DNA of 64,000 nucleotides from Polaromonas sp. (GCF_012927455.1 NZ_JABBPE010000015.1:1-64000), one strand, 5' to 3'. Positions 1 through 8,792 are shown, counted from the first letter of the stretch. Notes: generated from the letters alone by a model not told the origin. Numbers and translations: made by a program.

Positions 1-2
1 CA

Positions 3-1292
3 GATGCCTACTTTGTTGATGACAATCGTTGGGGTGCGGGTGCTATCACCGAGGGAGGCGCCGCCAATCAGTATGAGCAGGCTGTGGGGGTTGATCCGGC
101 CGTTGGCGCCGGCGGGGAAGTGGCATACCGCATGAAGTGGCGCTGGCCAGCAGGCGCAACCGAAGTCAAGGCCTACCCTTCAATCATCAGCGGCAAAAGG
201 CCCGGCGCTGCCAGTGGCAACCCGGTCATGCTGCCCAATGGCTCAATGTCTGAACGCTCTGGCGTGACGCCCGGGACGATCTTTCCCCTGCAACTTCCGA
301 TCAAATCGCTCAAGTCCAAATTTGCTGTCAAAAATGTGACTGCGCCAACGGGCCAGGGACATCTGGCCTACGACATTTGGCTTCAGTCTTCTCCGGCTCA
401 GGACTTCCCAAAGGCCAATTCTTCGATCACCCACGAAATCATGATTCCCTTGCAAAACTGGGGCAACTATGGGGGACACAACAGTCTTCTCAACGGAAGA
501 AATCCCGGCTGGTATGACCATGATGTCACCATTGGTGGAAGGCTCTATCACGTCTATGCAACCAAGGAGGCGGACGGGGCGCTCCTGTACAACTTTGCCC
601 AAGGCTCACTCAATGGTAGTTACGGCAAGACCGGCTGGAAATTGATTGCTTTCGTGCCTGATGTGTTTCCTGTGCCCGCTGGGGAGCTGGACCTTGCCGC
701 ATTTATCAACCATGTCGCCACCCGCAAAGACGTCAAGGGAAATCCGTGGGCGCTGGGCAATGAGTATGTCAGCAGCGTCGAGCTGGGGGTCGAGCCGGTG
801 GAAGGAACTGGCGACATCGCCGTATACGACTACAAGGTCTCGACAGCAGGTTCCGCATCAATAGCGGCGCCAGCACCGGCACCGGCACCGGCACCAGCAC
901 CAGCACCAGCACCAGCACCAGCACCAGCACCAGCACTGGCATGTAGCAGCGGTTCAAGCTGGGTCCAGGGAAAACAATATGCCGCGGGCAGCGTCGTGTC
1001 TTATGGAGGCAAGCAATATATTGCCAAGTTCGCCAATCCGGGTTACACCCCTACGATTAGCACGTACTACTGGTCTGCATATTTCTGCGGTGGCTCATCC
1101 GCCCCAGCACCAGCAGCAGCCCCAGCCCCAGCATCTGCATCCGCATGCAGCGGTCCAAGCTGGGTTCAAGGAAAACAATATGCCGCGGGCAACGTCGTGT
1201 CTTATGGGGGCAAGCCATATGTTGCCAAATATGCCAACCCTGGCTACATCCCAACGGTCAGCACCTACTACTGGTCTGGAACCGCTTGCTAA
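3..1292 (+). CDS. GH12-like secreted endoglucanase with two CBM5/12-like modules (5' end outside window)
   Basis: The open frame runs to the window edge, so the start lies upstream; an internal GTG at 84 is not a credible start. The catalytic part resembles glycoside hydrolase family 12 (beta-1,4-glucan or xyloglucan cleavage): DNRWGAG near the start, KWRWPAGATEVKAYP, THEIMIPLQNW around the expected nucleophile Glu, and GVEPVEGTGDIAVYDYKV around the expected acid/base Glu. A Pro-Ala linker follows (about 855-940, built from GCACCA-type hexamers). After it come two chitin/cellulose-binding-like modules of about 48 residues with the pattern W-Q-G-K-Q-Y, VVSYGGK, Y-A-K-NPGY, YYW, each bounded by Cys. 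Bases 1-820 read identical to 5840-6659. The family call rests on motif recall; the fold is likely and the exact substrate is unknown. Confidence 0.65.
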   Translation, partial: DAYFVDDNRWGAGAITEGGAANQYEQAVGVDPAVGAGGEVAYRMKWRWPAGATEVKAYPSIISGKRPGAASGNPVMLPNGSMSERSGVTPGTIFPLQLPIKSLKSKFAVKNVTAPTGQGHLAYDIWLQSSPAQDFPKANSSITHEIMIPLQNWGNYGGHNSLLNGRNPGWYDHDVTIGGRLYHVYATKEADGALLYNFAQGSLNGSYGKTGWKLIAFVPDVFPVPAGELDLAAFINHVATRKDVKGNPWALGNEYVSSVELGVEPVEGTGDIAVYDYKVSTAGSASIAAPAPAPAPAPAPAPAPAPAPAPALACSSGSSWVQGKQYAAGSVVSYGGKQYIAKFANPGYTPTISTYYWSAYFCGGSSAPAPAAAPAPASASACSGPSWVQGKQYAAGNVVSYGGKPYVAKYANPGYIPTVSTYYWSGTAC

Positions 1293-1385
1293 TTAATGCC
1301 TGGACATCCTGACGCCGCATGTAATTCAAATGATGTGGTCTTGGTCTAGCGTCAAAGCTCAAATCTCGCTCTGGCAAAACAAGCG

Positions 1386-1736
1386 TCAGCTCTGAACAGC
1401 TCGACGCTTGTCTTTGCCATTACCAAAGGGACTTGCGCTCTTGATGCTGATCTGCTGAACAAGCTTCCGGATGCGCGCAACTTCGGGGTCGCCGGCGGCC
1501 AGTTCAGCATCTCGTTTGGTGGACAGAACAGTATTTACGCCCAGATTGCCTGCACGGATGACAACCAGCTTTTCACTTTGATAGAAAAGCTGATGACCGA
1601 TTCGGGCACCCGGCGGCTTGACTGGGACGTTTAGGAACAACAAGCTCCTGAACGTAGAGCGAACCGCCCGCAGAACCCGCGTGTCAGCACGGCTGCAGGC
1701 CTTGTACTCGGGGACAACATGCCAGCAACAAAGCAC
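1386..1736 (-). CDS. hypothetical protein, 116 aa, directly after gtrA
   Basis: An open frame with a GTG start one base after the stop of the GtrA-like gene, so it could be translationally coupled to it. Codon use looks like that of its neighbours and the C-terminal half (QLFYQSEKLVVIRAGNLG, then a charged tail) has protein-like composition. I recognise no domain, signal peptide or membrane segment. It may instead be a chance frame filling the gap before the convergent GH12 gene. Confidence 0.35.
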   Translation of the reverse strand: MLCCWHVVPEYKACSRADTRVLRAVRSTFRSLLFLNVPVKPPGARIGHQLFYQSEKLVVIRAGNLGVNTVLSTKRDAELAAGDPEVARIRKLVQQISIKSASPFGNGKDKRRAVQS

Positions 1737-1737
1737 C

Positions 1738-2127
1738 TTAACGAAAGGCGAAGTGCTTGCTGCCGAGGTAATTGAATGCCAGCGCTACGATGGATGCAAT
1801 GGCGAGCGGCATGATCGGAAATGCCGCCATGGGCGCCACGCTCAACACGAGCGCCGTATAAATAATGAAATTGATGCTTGCCCCCCCCAGACTGACTGCG
1901 ACGTAACGTGCAAAGCTGTGGCCGGCAGCGCCGTCGTTGGCTTGGTCAAAGGTGAAATTTCGGTTGAGCAGCCAAGTAGCGAAGACCGCCGCCGGGAACG
2001 ACAGGAGGCGCGCCTGTATCACGCCCCACCCGGCCAAGTCGACGAGTGCCTGGAGCAACCCGCCGTCCACCAAAAAGCCGAGCGTACCGACCAGGCCGAA
2101 CCGCACGAAACTCGGCAGACTTGACAT
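1738..2127 (-). CDS. GtrA-family membrane protein
   Basis: A 129-residue protein with four predicted hydrophobic helices and the typical GtrA opening (FVRFGLVGTLGFLVDGGLLQ) and ending (FNYLGSKHFAFR). GtrA proteins are thought to flip or present undecaprenyl-phosphate-linked sugars across the inner membrane for O-antigen or other surface-glycan decoration. It is the last recognisable gene of a three-gene minus-strand cassette, 14 bp after the polytopic membrane protein gene. The family call is firm; the sugar and acceptor cannot be told. Confidence 0.88.
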   Translation of the reverse strand: MSSLPSFVRFGLVGTLGFLVDGGLLQALVDLAGWGVIQARLLSFPAAVFATWLLNRNFTFDQANDGAAGHSFARYVAVSLGGASINFIIYTALVLSVAPMAAFPIMPLAIASIVALAFNYLGSKHFAFR

Positions 2128-2141
2128 GGCTGTAACCGACC

Positions 2142-3641
2142 TCAGAGGAAGGCGCGAAAGTCGAGAAGCCGCGCGGCAACCCCAATGCTGACGGCCAGCC
2201 CCGTCGCGCCTATTCCACCTAGCAGCAGGCCGGAGCGGCTACGTAATCCTTGCACTAGCACTGGCAGGACCAGCAAGGTCCCGACAAGGATCGACATCAG
2301 GGACCAGTAGTGATAGCGCATGTCGGTGGCCACGCCGATCAACAAATAGGCACAGGAATAGCCTAACGCCGAGACAATCAGAACCCTTGCAAGCTGGACC
2401 GTGGGGGAAGGGTTTTGATGGCTAATAAAGGCCAGCAAAAAGCCACCCCAAACCAGCCAGGTAACGGGCCAGACGAACGGATTTTTGCGCAGCAGGTCCA
2501 AACGCACGTCGCGATCGGTGACCACTTCCCTGGGTGCAATGGCCGGATCGTCGGTACGGTACTCGGGCGTCAGCCGGATGTGTTTGAGCGGCACGGCAAA
2601 CAACAGAGATGAGTTGAAGTGCTTGAGGCGGTGCGCAGCATACGCAACCGGATGTTGAAAGATCGTCCTGGCCCACTGTAGTGTCAAACCCTCAGTGATC
2701 GTGACCGAATCGGCGGTGGGTCGGTGTACTTTTGCGCCGCAGCGGCCCCACGGACTCAGGCTGTCCCACCAGTAAGGCGAGTAGCAGGCCTGCAAGTCAC
2801 TAGCCGCCAGGGTAGCGCGTGGCTCTATGAGACTGGGATCTGTTTCGTACACGGCCATACCCATCAGATCGAACAGGAACAGCGACTGTTCAGGATGCGT
2901 CGGGGAAGGATTGAAGAGCCACCGGTTTGCTTGCATCGCAACGGGAATAGCCAGTACGGCAACCACCATAGCTGAAGTGATTAACCGGACGCTGCGTAAC
3001 CAGTGAGAGTGAGGCGGGGCAAGCGCATACACAAGCAGGGGGCCAACAGCGAACACCGCGTTGGTGCGCACCAAGGTACCGTAAATCATGAGAGCAGCTA
3101 CCACCGCCCACCATCGAACGGGGATAGGCCTCCCTTGAGCCCGGAACCAGAAAATTAGTCCAACCGCTGCCAACCAAGAGACTACCAGGCCGACGTCCTT
3201 GGTGACTGTGGCATTGATGTAAAGAAAGGGCGGAAAGACGCCTGCAAGAGCCATCAGAATTGCCAGCCGTGGGCGTTCAGAGCGCCGCAGCCCGTCAGCC
3301 AGCAAACCAAACCCGAGCCAATAAAGGGTGAGGTGAAGCAGCAGCAAAGGTCCGGGCCCGTTGCCTGCCAGCCGAAGCCAAGACCATAGCCAGGCCATCA
3401 CGGGAGGGTGCCAGTCGGCGTAGCGGCCACTGATCGCTTGACCGTACTGGTTGATCGAATCGTTGTTCATCATCCCTGGGTAATGCATGAGCGCATTGAC
3501 CGCGAACAGGGCGACGATAAGCAGCAGGAGTAATAAACCAGCTGGCTTCGCCAGCACACCGGAAAACCGGGCAGCGCCCGATCCCTCAGGAAAAGACAAT
3601 CCAGCTTCGGCAGGCACCGGTGCGACTGGTGGGTAATTCAT
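2142..3641 (-). CDS. polytopic membrane glycosyltransferase-like protein (GtrC/PMT-like role)
   Basis: A 499-residue protein with about ten hydrophobic segments. It has a periplasmic-loop signature near the N-terminus (MMNNDSINQYGQ, then WHPPVMAWLW) of the type seen in GT-C membrane glycosyltransferases that use polyprenyl-phosphate sugars. I chose the ATG at 3641 because it overlaps the stop of the upstream GT2 gene (ATGA), which implies translational coupling; the longer frame upstream is only the overlap. Position between a GtrB-like and a GtrA-like gene suggests the serotype-specific transferase of a GtrABC system. That role is inference from context; I cannot assign a named family with certainty. 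Confidence 0.7.
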   Translation of the reverse strand: MNYPPVAPVPAEAGLSFPEGSGAARFSGVLAKPAGLLLLLLIVALFAVNALMHYPGMMNNDSINQYGQAISGRYADWHPPVMAWLWSWLRLAGNGPGPLLLLHLTLYWLGFGLLADGLRRSERPRLAILMALAGVFPPFLYINATVTKDVGLVVSWLAAVGLIFWFRAQGRPIPVRWWAVVAALMIYGTLVRTNAVFAVGPLLVYALAPPHSHWLRSVRLITSAMVVAVLAIPVAMQANRWLFNPSPTHPEQSLFLFDLMGMAVYETDPSLIEPRATLAASDLQACYSPYWWDSLSPWGRCGAKVHRPTADSVTITEGLTLQWARTIFQHPVAYAAHRLKHFNSSLLFAVPLKHIRLTPEYRTDDPAIAPREVVTDRDVRLDLLRKNPFVWPVTWLVWGGFLLAFISHQNPSPTVQLARVLIVSALGYSCAYLLIGVATDMRYHYWSLMSILVGTLLVLPVLVQGLRSRSGLLLGGIGATGLAVSIGVAARLLDFRAFL

Positions 3642-4684
3642 GAAACGGTCAGCAGCACGCCTGCTCGTTCTACTTCGTTGCCAGCCCGCGCTGCCACAGG
3701 TATGGATCCCACTCGAGCGGGAAGTGGTTGCAACACGCCCAACGCAGGCCATTTGGGCGCTGGGATCTCAAGATAGGCCAGACGCTTGAGCTCGCGCCGT
3801 GAATGAGTGACCGTGTCGAGAATGAGCCCGCAAGCCAATGACAGAAAAGCCAGCAGCATGATGCCGAGCGACAGCACCGCTGTAGGCAGCCTGGGTACAA
3901 GCGCAGTGCGAAGGAACTCCAGAACTATAGGGGTGGCGAGTCCTATCGATAGCAGCGCGAGCACGACAAACGTGTAGCCGAAGAACATCAATGGGCGCTC
4001 TTCCTTTACCAAGTGGCCGATCATTCGCAAGATGCGCAAACCGTCGCGAATCGTGTTGAGTTTGGATGACGAACCTGTGGGCCGGTCTTTGTAATGCGTC
4101 GGTACCTCAACCGTCTTCATCCGTAATTCGAGCGCATGAACAGTGAGCTCTGTCTCGATCTCGAAACCCCTGGAAAGGGCAGGAAACGATTTTACGAAGC
4201 GGCGCGAAAATACTCGGTATCCCGATAGCATGTCGCCAAACTGTTTGCCAAAGATGACCTGCACCAGACCGGTCAGCACGCGGTTGCCGAAGCGGTGACC
4301 GAAGCGGTAGGCCTCTTGAATGGTAGAAACGCGCGCGCCATTAACCATGTCAAGTTGTTTATCCAACAGCATTTTTACCAGTTTTGGCGCAATCTGGGGG
4401 TCATAGGTGTCGTCGCCGTCCACCAGCACGTACACATCGGCCTCAATGTCGCTGAACATGCGTCGCATCACATTGCCTTTGCCGGGGAAAGGCTCGTGCC
4501 CAACAATTGCGCCCTCTTGCGCCGCCACCTCGGCGGTCCGGTCAGTTGACGAGTTGTCGTAGACGTAGATCCGGGCGGTAGGAAGCGCCTGTCTAAAACC
4601 CCGAATCACAAGCGGGACTGCTATTTCTTCGTTGTAACAGGGGATAAGAACAGCAACCTCGATACCTTGGAATGCGTTATCCAT
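3638..4684 (-). CDS. GT2 family polyprenyl-phosphate glycosyltransferase (GtrB/DPM1-like)
   Basis: A 348-residue protein: an N-terminal GT-A domain (VLIPCYNEE, YDNSSTDRT, then the metal-binding VDGDDTYDP) followed by two C-terminal membrane helices. This is the layout of bactoprenol-phosphate glucosyltransferases that load a sugar from a nucleotide donor onto undecaprenyl phosphate at the inner membrane. The start at 4684 is chosen for a strong AGGAGG-type ribosome site just upstream; the frame extends 36 codons further but without one. It is the first gene of the cassette and overlaps the next gene by 4 nt. Confidence 0.85.
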   Translation of the reverse strand: MDNAFQGIEVAVLIPCYNEEIAVPLVIRGFRQALPTARIYVYDNSSTDRTAEVAAQEGAIVGHEPFPGKGNVMRRMFSDIEADVYVLVDGDDTYDPQIAPKLVKMLLDKQLDMVNGARVSTIQEAYRFGHRFGNRVLTGLVQVIFGKQFGDMLSGYRVFSRRFVKSFPALSRGFEIETELTVHALELRMKTVEVPTHYKDRPTGSSSKLNTIRDGLRILRMIGHLVKEERPLMFFGYTFVVLALLSIGLATPIVLEFLRTALVPRLPTAVLSLGIMLLAFLSLACGLILDTVTHSRRELKRLAYLEIPAPKWPALGVLQPLPARVGSIPVAARAGNEVERAGVLLTVS

Positions 4685-5571
4685 ATTCCCTCCTGAAAAT
4701 TTAAAGTCGGTCGAGGCGAAAACAAGGTTCACCCAGCACTGCATTAGCTGAGCAAATATTATTGGTAAGAAAGATGAACTTCTATAGCTCATTCAGACTA
4801 TGCCGATACAGAAGCGACGACGAATGCTTGAAAGTCCTGGCACGAGCAGCAGCACCTGCAAAGCGCAAAGCTCGTTGCCAGCCCAACCCGGACGTCGACT
4901 ATCACGCAGGGGGCCAGCCCGCCCTGCGTCGCAAATAGTCATCCAAAAATCGTAAAAAAACGTGACTTTTTAGGTACATAAAGTAACAGATAAAGTCAAA
5001 TATTCGTCATTTTGACAACGTTTTGCGCGTTTAAAGGACGATCAATTCCAGTGATCACACGAATCTGAAGGATTTCATAGGCACTTCAGGTGCGTTCAAG
5101 CGGCCGATCATCAGACCTGGAATTCAGCATTTATTTTGTGCGCTTTTTCCTACAAGGCTTTAAGTTGTTGAACCACCAACCCCTTCTGGATAAGAAGAGG
5201 CAGTTTTATGCCGTTCCTCTTATGAATCAGCATTTTCTGGTTCTACTAAAGAGCATCGACGACGACTTTTTAAATAAAATTGAGCTGTTTTTAGAAAAAT
5301 ATGGCGATAAGGAAGCGTCAGTTTCCTCAAAATTTTCCTACATGTTGTAGGACCAGTCGTACAAGTTGTGTGCGCTAGCGCACGTACTGTCAAGGTTGAA
5401 GGGGTGGCTTGCACACTACCTTCATGGGTTGCCGGCTGGTTTTTGAATACCTCGCAGCACGCCCTTCAGCGCATCAACAGGCTCTTTTGCAATTTGCATC
5501 GCGCTATCTGACGGTGTTTGACCGTCATTTTTTGATAACAACTTTATTTACATTTAATTGATTGATATTTG
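4685..5571. other. AT-richer intergenic region between the gtr cassette and GH12 copy 2
   Basis: This 887-bp stretch is clearly richer in A/T than its surroundings. It holds an inverted repeat GTCAAA-N10-TTTGAC (4995-5016) and a perfect 14-bp palindrome GTGCGCTAGCGCAC (5370-5383), both candidate operators. A 86-codon open frame (5090-5350, +) has no recognisable family and I do not call it. The divergent promoters for the gtr cassette and GH12 copy 2 must lie here, but no convincing -35/-10 pair stood out. Confidence 0.5.
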
Positions 5572-6687
5572 ATGCGTAAATGTAAATTTTCGAAGGTTGC
5601 CAGTGCACTGGCTACAGTCAGCTTTTTGATAGGTTGCGGCGGTGGGGGACAAGCCACTACAGCGGCCGCTGACGCTTTTTCTCCAGCAGCCGGCGCCTCG
5701 TCTGCAAGCGCCTCCTCTCCAACTGCCGGTACTTTACCTGCACCTGCCAGCGCCTCGTTTCCTGCAATTAGCGCGCTTGACCCGGCCGCAATCCCCGTGG
5801 GTAGCCATGACAACATCTTTTTGCAAGCCGGCAATCCCGCAGATGCCTACTTTGTTGATGACAATCGTTGGGGTGCGGGTGCTATCACCGAGGGAGGCGC
5901 CGCCAATCAGTATGAGCAGGCTGTGGGGGTTGATCCGGCCGTTGGCGCCGGCGGGGAAGTGGCATACCGCATGAAGTGGCGCTGGCCAGCAGGCGCAACC
6001 GAAGTCAAGGCCTACCCTTCAATCATCAGCGGCAAAAGGCCCGGCGCTGCCAGTGGCAACCCGGTCATGCTGCCCAATGGCTCAATGTCTGAACGCTCTG
6101 GCGTGACGCCCGGGACGATCTTTCCCCTGCAACTTCCGATCAAATCGCTCAAGTCCAAATTTGCTGTCAAAAATGTGACTGCGCCAACGGGCCAGGGACA
6201 TCTGGCCTACGACATTTGGCTTCAGTCTTCTCCGGCTCAGGACTTCCCAAAGGCCAATTCTTCGATCACCCACGAAATCATGATTCCCTTGCAAAACTGG
6301 GGCAACTATGGGGGACACAACAGTCTTCTCAACGGAAGAAATCCCGGCTGGTATGACCATGATGTCACCATTGGTGGAAGGCTCTATCACGTCTATGCAA
6401 CCAAGGAGGCGGACGGGGCGCTCCTGTACAACTTTGCCCAAGGCTCACTCAATGGTAGTTACGGCAAGACCGGCTGGAAATTGATTGCTTTCGTGCCTGA
6501 TGTGTTTCCTGTGCCCGCTGGGGAGCTGGACCTTGCCGCATTTATCAACCATGTCGCCACCCGCAAAGACGTCAAGGGAAATCCGTGGGCGCTGGGCAAT
6601 GAGTATGTCAGCAGCGTCGAGCTGGGGGTCGAGCCGGTGGAAGGAACTGGCGACATCGCTGTGCATGACTACAAGGTGTCTCGCTAG
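5572..6687 (+). CDS. GH12-like lipoprotein endoglucanase, copy 2 (CBM lost)
   Basis: A complete copy of the GH12-like gene with its N-terminus visible: MRKCKFSKVASALATVS then a lipobox LIGC, predicting an outer-membrane or periplasmic lipoprotein, followed by a Ser/Ala/Pro-rich linker and the catalytic domain. I use the ATG at 5572, not the TTG just before it. The region 5840-6659 reads identical to 1-820. After residue VHDYKV the frame diverges: a 2-nt gain (GTGTCT where copy 1 has GTCT) shifts it to a stop at 6687. The carbohydrate-binding module that follows is no longer translated. The catalytic domain appears intact, so an active but module-less enzyme is possible. Confidence 0.7.
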   Translation: MRKCKFSKVASALATVSFLIGCGGGGQATTAAADAFSPAAGASSASASSPTAGTLPAPASASFPAISALDPAAIPVGSHDNIFLQAGNPADAYFVDDNRWGAGAITEGGAANQYEQAVGVDPAVGAGGEVAYRMKWRWPAGATEVKAYPSIISGKRPGAASGNPVMLPNGSMSERSGVTPGTIFPLQLPIKSLKSKFAVKNVTAPTGQGHLAYDIWLQSSPAQDFPKANSSITHEIMIPLQNWGNYGGHNSLLNGRNPGWYDHDVTIGGRLYHVYATKEADGALLYNFAQGSLNGSYGKTGWKLIAFVPDVFPVPAGELDLAAFINHVATRKDVKGNPWALGNEYVSSVELGVEPVEGTGDIAVHDYKVSR

Positions 6688-6863
6688 CAGGTTCCGCACC
6701 AGCGCCAGCATTTGCATGTACCGGCTCCAGCTGGGCTCAAGGACAACAAGATGCGGCTGGCATAGTCGTGTCGTATTGAGGCCAGTTCTATGTCGCCAAG
6801 TTCGCCAACCCGGGTTGCTCTCCAAAGATCAGCTCCTACTACTGGGCTGTAACTGCTTGTTAA
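6688..6863 (+). pseudogene. degenerate CBM5/12-like module of GH12 copy 2
   Basis: If the 2-nt gain near 6677 is removed, the sequence reads on as a short Pro-Ala linker and one module: TGSSWAQGQQDAAGIVVSY, an in-frame TGA at 6777-6779 (where copy 1 has GGA), then GQFYVAKFANPGC and SSYYWAVTAC to a TAA at 6861. This is a recognisable binding module killed by two independent lesions. The amino-acid match to the modules of copy 1 is direct; the order of mutations is unknown. Confidence 0.8.
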
Positions 6864-7036
6864 GTAAGGGTAAGAAGCACACGGGCCACTGCGGGCGCGC
6901 CGTTGTCAGGTCATTGCACGGGGCGGTGGCTTTCAGCGCCTAAGCCGACGAGAATACTTAAAATCCTGGCATGTGCAGCCTTCTGTTGCTGATCTCCTGG
7001 GATGCTCCTGTGTTAACCTTTTCACTGAAAGAATCC

Positions 7037-7561
7037 ATGACAAGCGCTGTTCGAGCACCGACGATTTACGCCACATCCGTTCCCGTCTTTAATCAGATGC
7101 TCGGAGGGATCGAAAAGGTGTTGAGTAAAGCTGCAGCACACGTTGAAACGAAGAAAATCGATCCCACTGCACTGCTTCAGGCTCGCCTTTTTCCCGACAT
7201 GTTTCCCTTGTTGCGCCAAGTCCAGGTGGCCACCGACTTCGCCAAAAGCGTCTCAGCCAGGCTGGCCGGTGTGGAAATACCCAAACTGGAGGATACCGAG
7301 TCGTCCTTCGCCGATCTGCAGGTGCGCATTGCCACGGTACTGGCGTTTATTGGCAGTCTGAAGGTAACCCAGTTCGACAATGCCGCCACACGCGAAATCG
7401 TGACGCAAGCCGGCACACCCAAGGAAAAGCGTTTTACCGGGCAGTCTTATCTGCTCAATTACGGCTTGCCGCATTTCTTTTTTCACACCACCACGGCCTA
7501 TGCTATCTTGCGGCACAACGGCGTTGAAGTAGGCAAGAAAGATTACATCGGCGCTTACTGA
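7037..7561 (+). CDS. DUF1993 family protein
   Basis: A 174-residue soluble protein with the DUF1993 pattern: SVPVFNQMLGGIEKVLSKAAAH at the N-terminus, RLFPDMFPLLRQVQVATDFAK in the middle, and LPHFFFHTTTAYAILRHNGV at the C-terminus. The family has a four-helix DinB-like fold and no established function. The ATG at 7037 starts the conserved domain; an upstream in-frame start adds only a non-conserved leader. It stands alone, transcribed toward the minus-strand DUF4864 gene. Confidence 0.85.
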   Translation: MTSAVRAPTIYATSVPVFNQMLGGIEKVLSKAAAHVETKKIDPTALLQARLFPDMFPLLRQVQVATDFAKSVSARLAGVEIPKLEDTESSFADLQVRIATVLAFIGSLKVTQFDNAATREIVTQAGTPKEKRFTGQSYLLNYGLPHFFFHTTTAYAILRHNGVEVGKKDYIGAY

Positions 7562-7607
7562 ACAGGGCATGAGTCCGCGAACACCCGAGTTTCTGTTTTT
7601 CTTACTA

Positions 7608-7661
7608 AAATAGGGCCCTAGCCCAGCAGCTACGGGCGCAAGTAGCTATTAAAAATATAGC
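7608..7661 (+). repeat. two-hairpin dispersed element, copy 1
   Basis: Full copy between two convergent genes (DUF1993 and DUF4864). First stem GCCC (7621) and GGGC (7634) with a 9-nt loop; second stem GCTAT (7645) and ATAGC (7657) with a 7-nt loop. Confidence 0.85.
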
Positions 7662-7677
7662 AAACAAGGCCGGGAGC

Positions 7678-8133
7678 TCACACTATGCGCCCCTTGTTTT
7701 TAACCACCACACAGCCCGTGATGCGCCACGCCTTGCTGATTTGCCGCTGCAGGCTGTAAATTGCCAACCAGGAATTTCCTGCAGCGTCGAGCATGTGGGC
7801 CCGCTGGATCACCTGGTCGCCTTGGCCCTCGGGTTTGAGAAAAGCCACCGAGGCAGGGCGGTAGACCACCGGGTAGCCATCGCGCACCATGGCTAAAAAA
7901 CCGCTTGCCGTGCCTACCGCTTGCCGCACATTGGGGGCAGCATAAGAAAACGCCTTGTCTGCATCGTCCCTGGCCAAAGCCTCCAGCTGGCCCTCCACCA
8001 CCTCACGCACGCTTTTTTCGTCGGCTGCACTGAGCGGTGCCGCACGTGCCGGAGCGAACAGCGTCAAACTGCAAACTGCGGTTATCAGCAGCCATGACAG
8101 CCGCCCTAAAACGGCATGCGATTGGACATTCAT
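7678..8133 (-). CDS. exported DUF4864 family protein
   Basis: A 151-residue protein with a Sec signal peptide (hydrophobic LLITAVCSLTLFAPARA, cleavage near ARAAP). A domain matching DUF4864 follows: VREVVEGQLEALARDDADKAFSYAAP, then GFLAMVRDGYPVVYRP and a C-terminal AWRITGCVV. The family is NTF2-like in size and likely periplasmic; no function is established. It is transcribed from a short gap also holding the next small gene on the same strand, but a hairpin and a partial repeat separate them. Confidence 0.8.
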   Translation of the reverse strand: MNVQSHAVLGRLSWLLITAVCSLTLFAPARAAPLSAADEKSVREVVEGQLEALARDDADKAFSYAAPNVRQAVGTASGFLAMVRDGYPVVYRPASVAFLKPEGQGDQVIQRAHMLDAAGNSWLAIYSLQRQISKAWRITGCVVVKNKGRIV

Positions 8134-8236
8134 GGCAGCGCCTCCCGGGGTCTCTACGTTTTTCTTTACCAGGCACCAGCAGCGACGCGACGCTAGCCAG
8201 CAAGCAAGTGCCTGCAGCGTAACGTCGCCAAATTCG

Positions 8237-8276
8237 CTGGGGGTTCCCCCAGGTTAATTGCTATTCAAAATATAGC
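8237..8276 (+). repeat. palindromic hairpin plus partial two-hairpin element, copy 2
   Basis: CTGGGGGTTCCCCCAG (8237-8252) is a 7-bp stem with a 2-nt loop. It is followed by the distal half only of the dispersed element, GCTAT (8260) to ATAGC (8276). The proximal half of the element is not recognisable here. Confidence 0.6.
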
Positions 8277-8301
8277 AGTGGGGGCTGTTTGCGCCTTCCT
8301 G

Positions 8302-8538
8302 TCAGATACCCAGCATCTTTTTGGCGCCGTCCAGGGCTTTCTCTGACTCGGCGTGTTTGCCAGCCTTGTGCAACGTCTCCCCCTCGGCGCGCAACTGTTT
8401 GACTTTGGTCATGTCTGCGGCTGACAGTGTGGTGGTTTCTGCGAGTTTGGCGTCAATGGCTTTCATTTCCATCGGGCAGCGGTTGGCAAAAGCCAACGAT
8501 GACGCGGTCAGGGCTATGGCAGCAATGATAAGTTTCAT
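8302..8538 (-). CDS. small exported helical protein, 78 aa
   Basis: Starts with a clean signal peptide (MKLIIAAIALTASSLAFA) after a GGAG ribosome site. The mature part is short and charged (about 60 residues) with one Cys directly after the cleavage site region (NRCPMEMKAID) and repeated helix-forming stretches (KLAETTTLSAADMTKVKQL, then EKALDGAKKML). It resembles small periplasmic proteins of unknown function in this bacterial group. No domain name can be given. Confidence 0.75.
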   Translation of the reverse strand: MKLIIAAIALTASSLAFANRCPMEMKAIDAKLAETTTLSAADMTKVKQLRAEGETLHKAGKHAESEKALDGAKKMLGI

Positions 8539-8792
8539 TCAAATCTCCAATAAGCATCAGAAAATTCTGACTAAAAAAATACTACCAAAGAATGCGGTGT
8601 GGCAACAGGGGGAGTAGTCCCCGCCGGGGTGCCAGATGTAACAACCGGGAAGCCCTGCTAGAAAAACAGCTCAGGCGGGCCGGCCTAAAATCGGGCTCTA
8701 GCCGGTTTTTGCTGTGATTAAATTGTTACCGATTTATTACGGAACCGTCGACTGGCACCATTCCATCCCACCTCTTCTTTTTGGGTAAACGC

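Noticed and set aside
769-957. Minus-strand frame with alternating Val-Leu repeats
   Set aside because: Mirror of the Pro-Ala linker hexamers in the GH12 gene.
5090-5350. 86-codon plus-strand frame in the AT-rich gap before GH12 copy 2
   Set aside because: No ribosome site of quality, no family, composition follows the local AT richness. Left uncalled.
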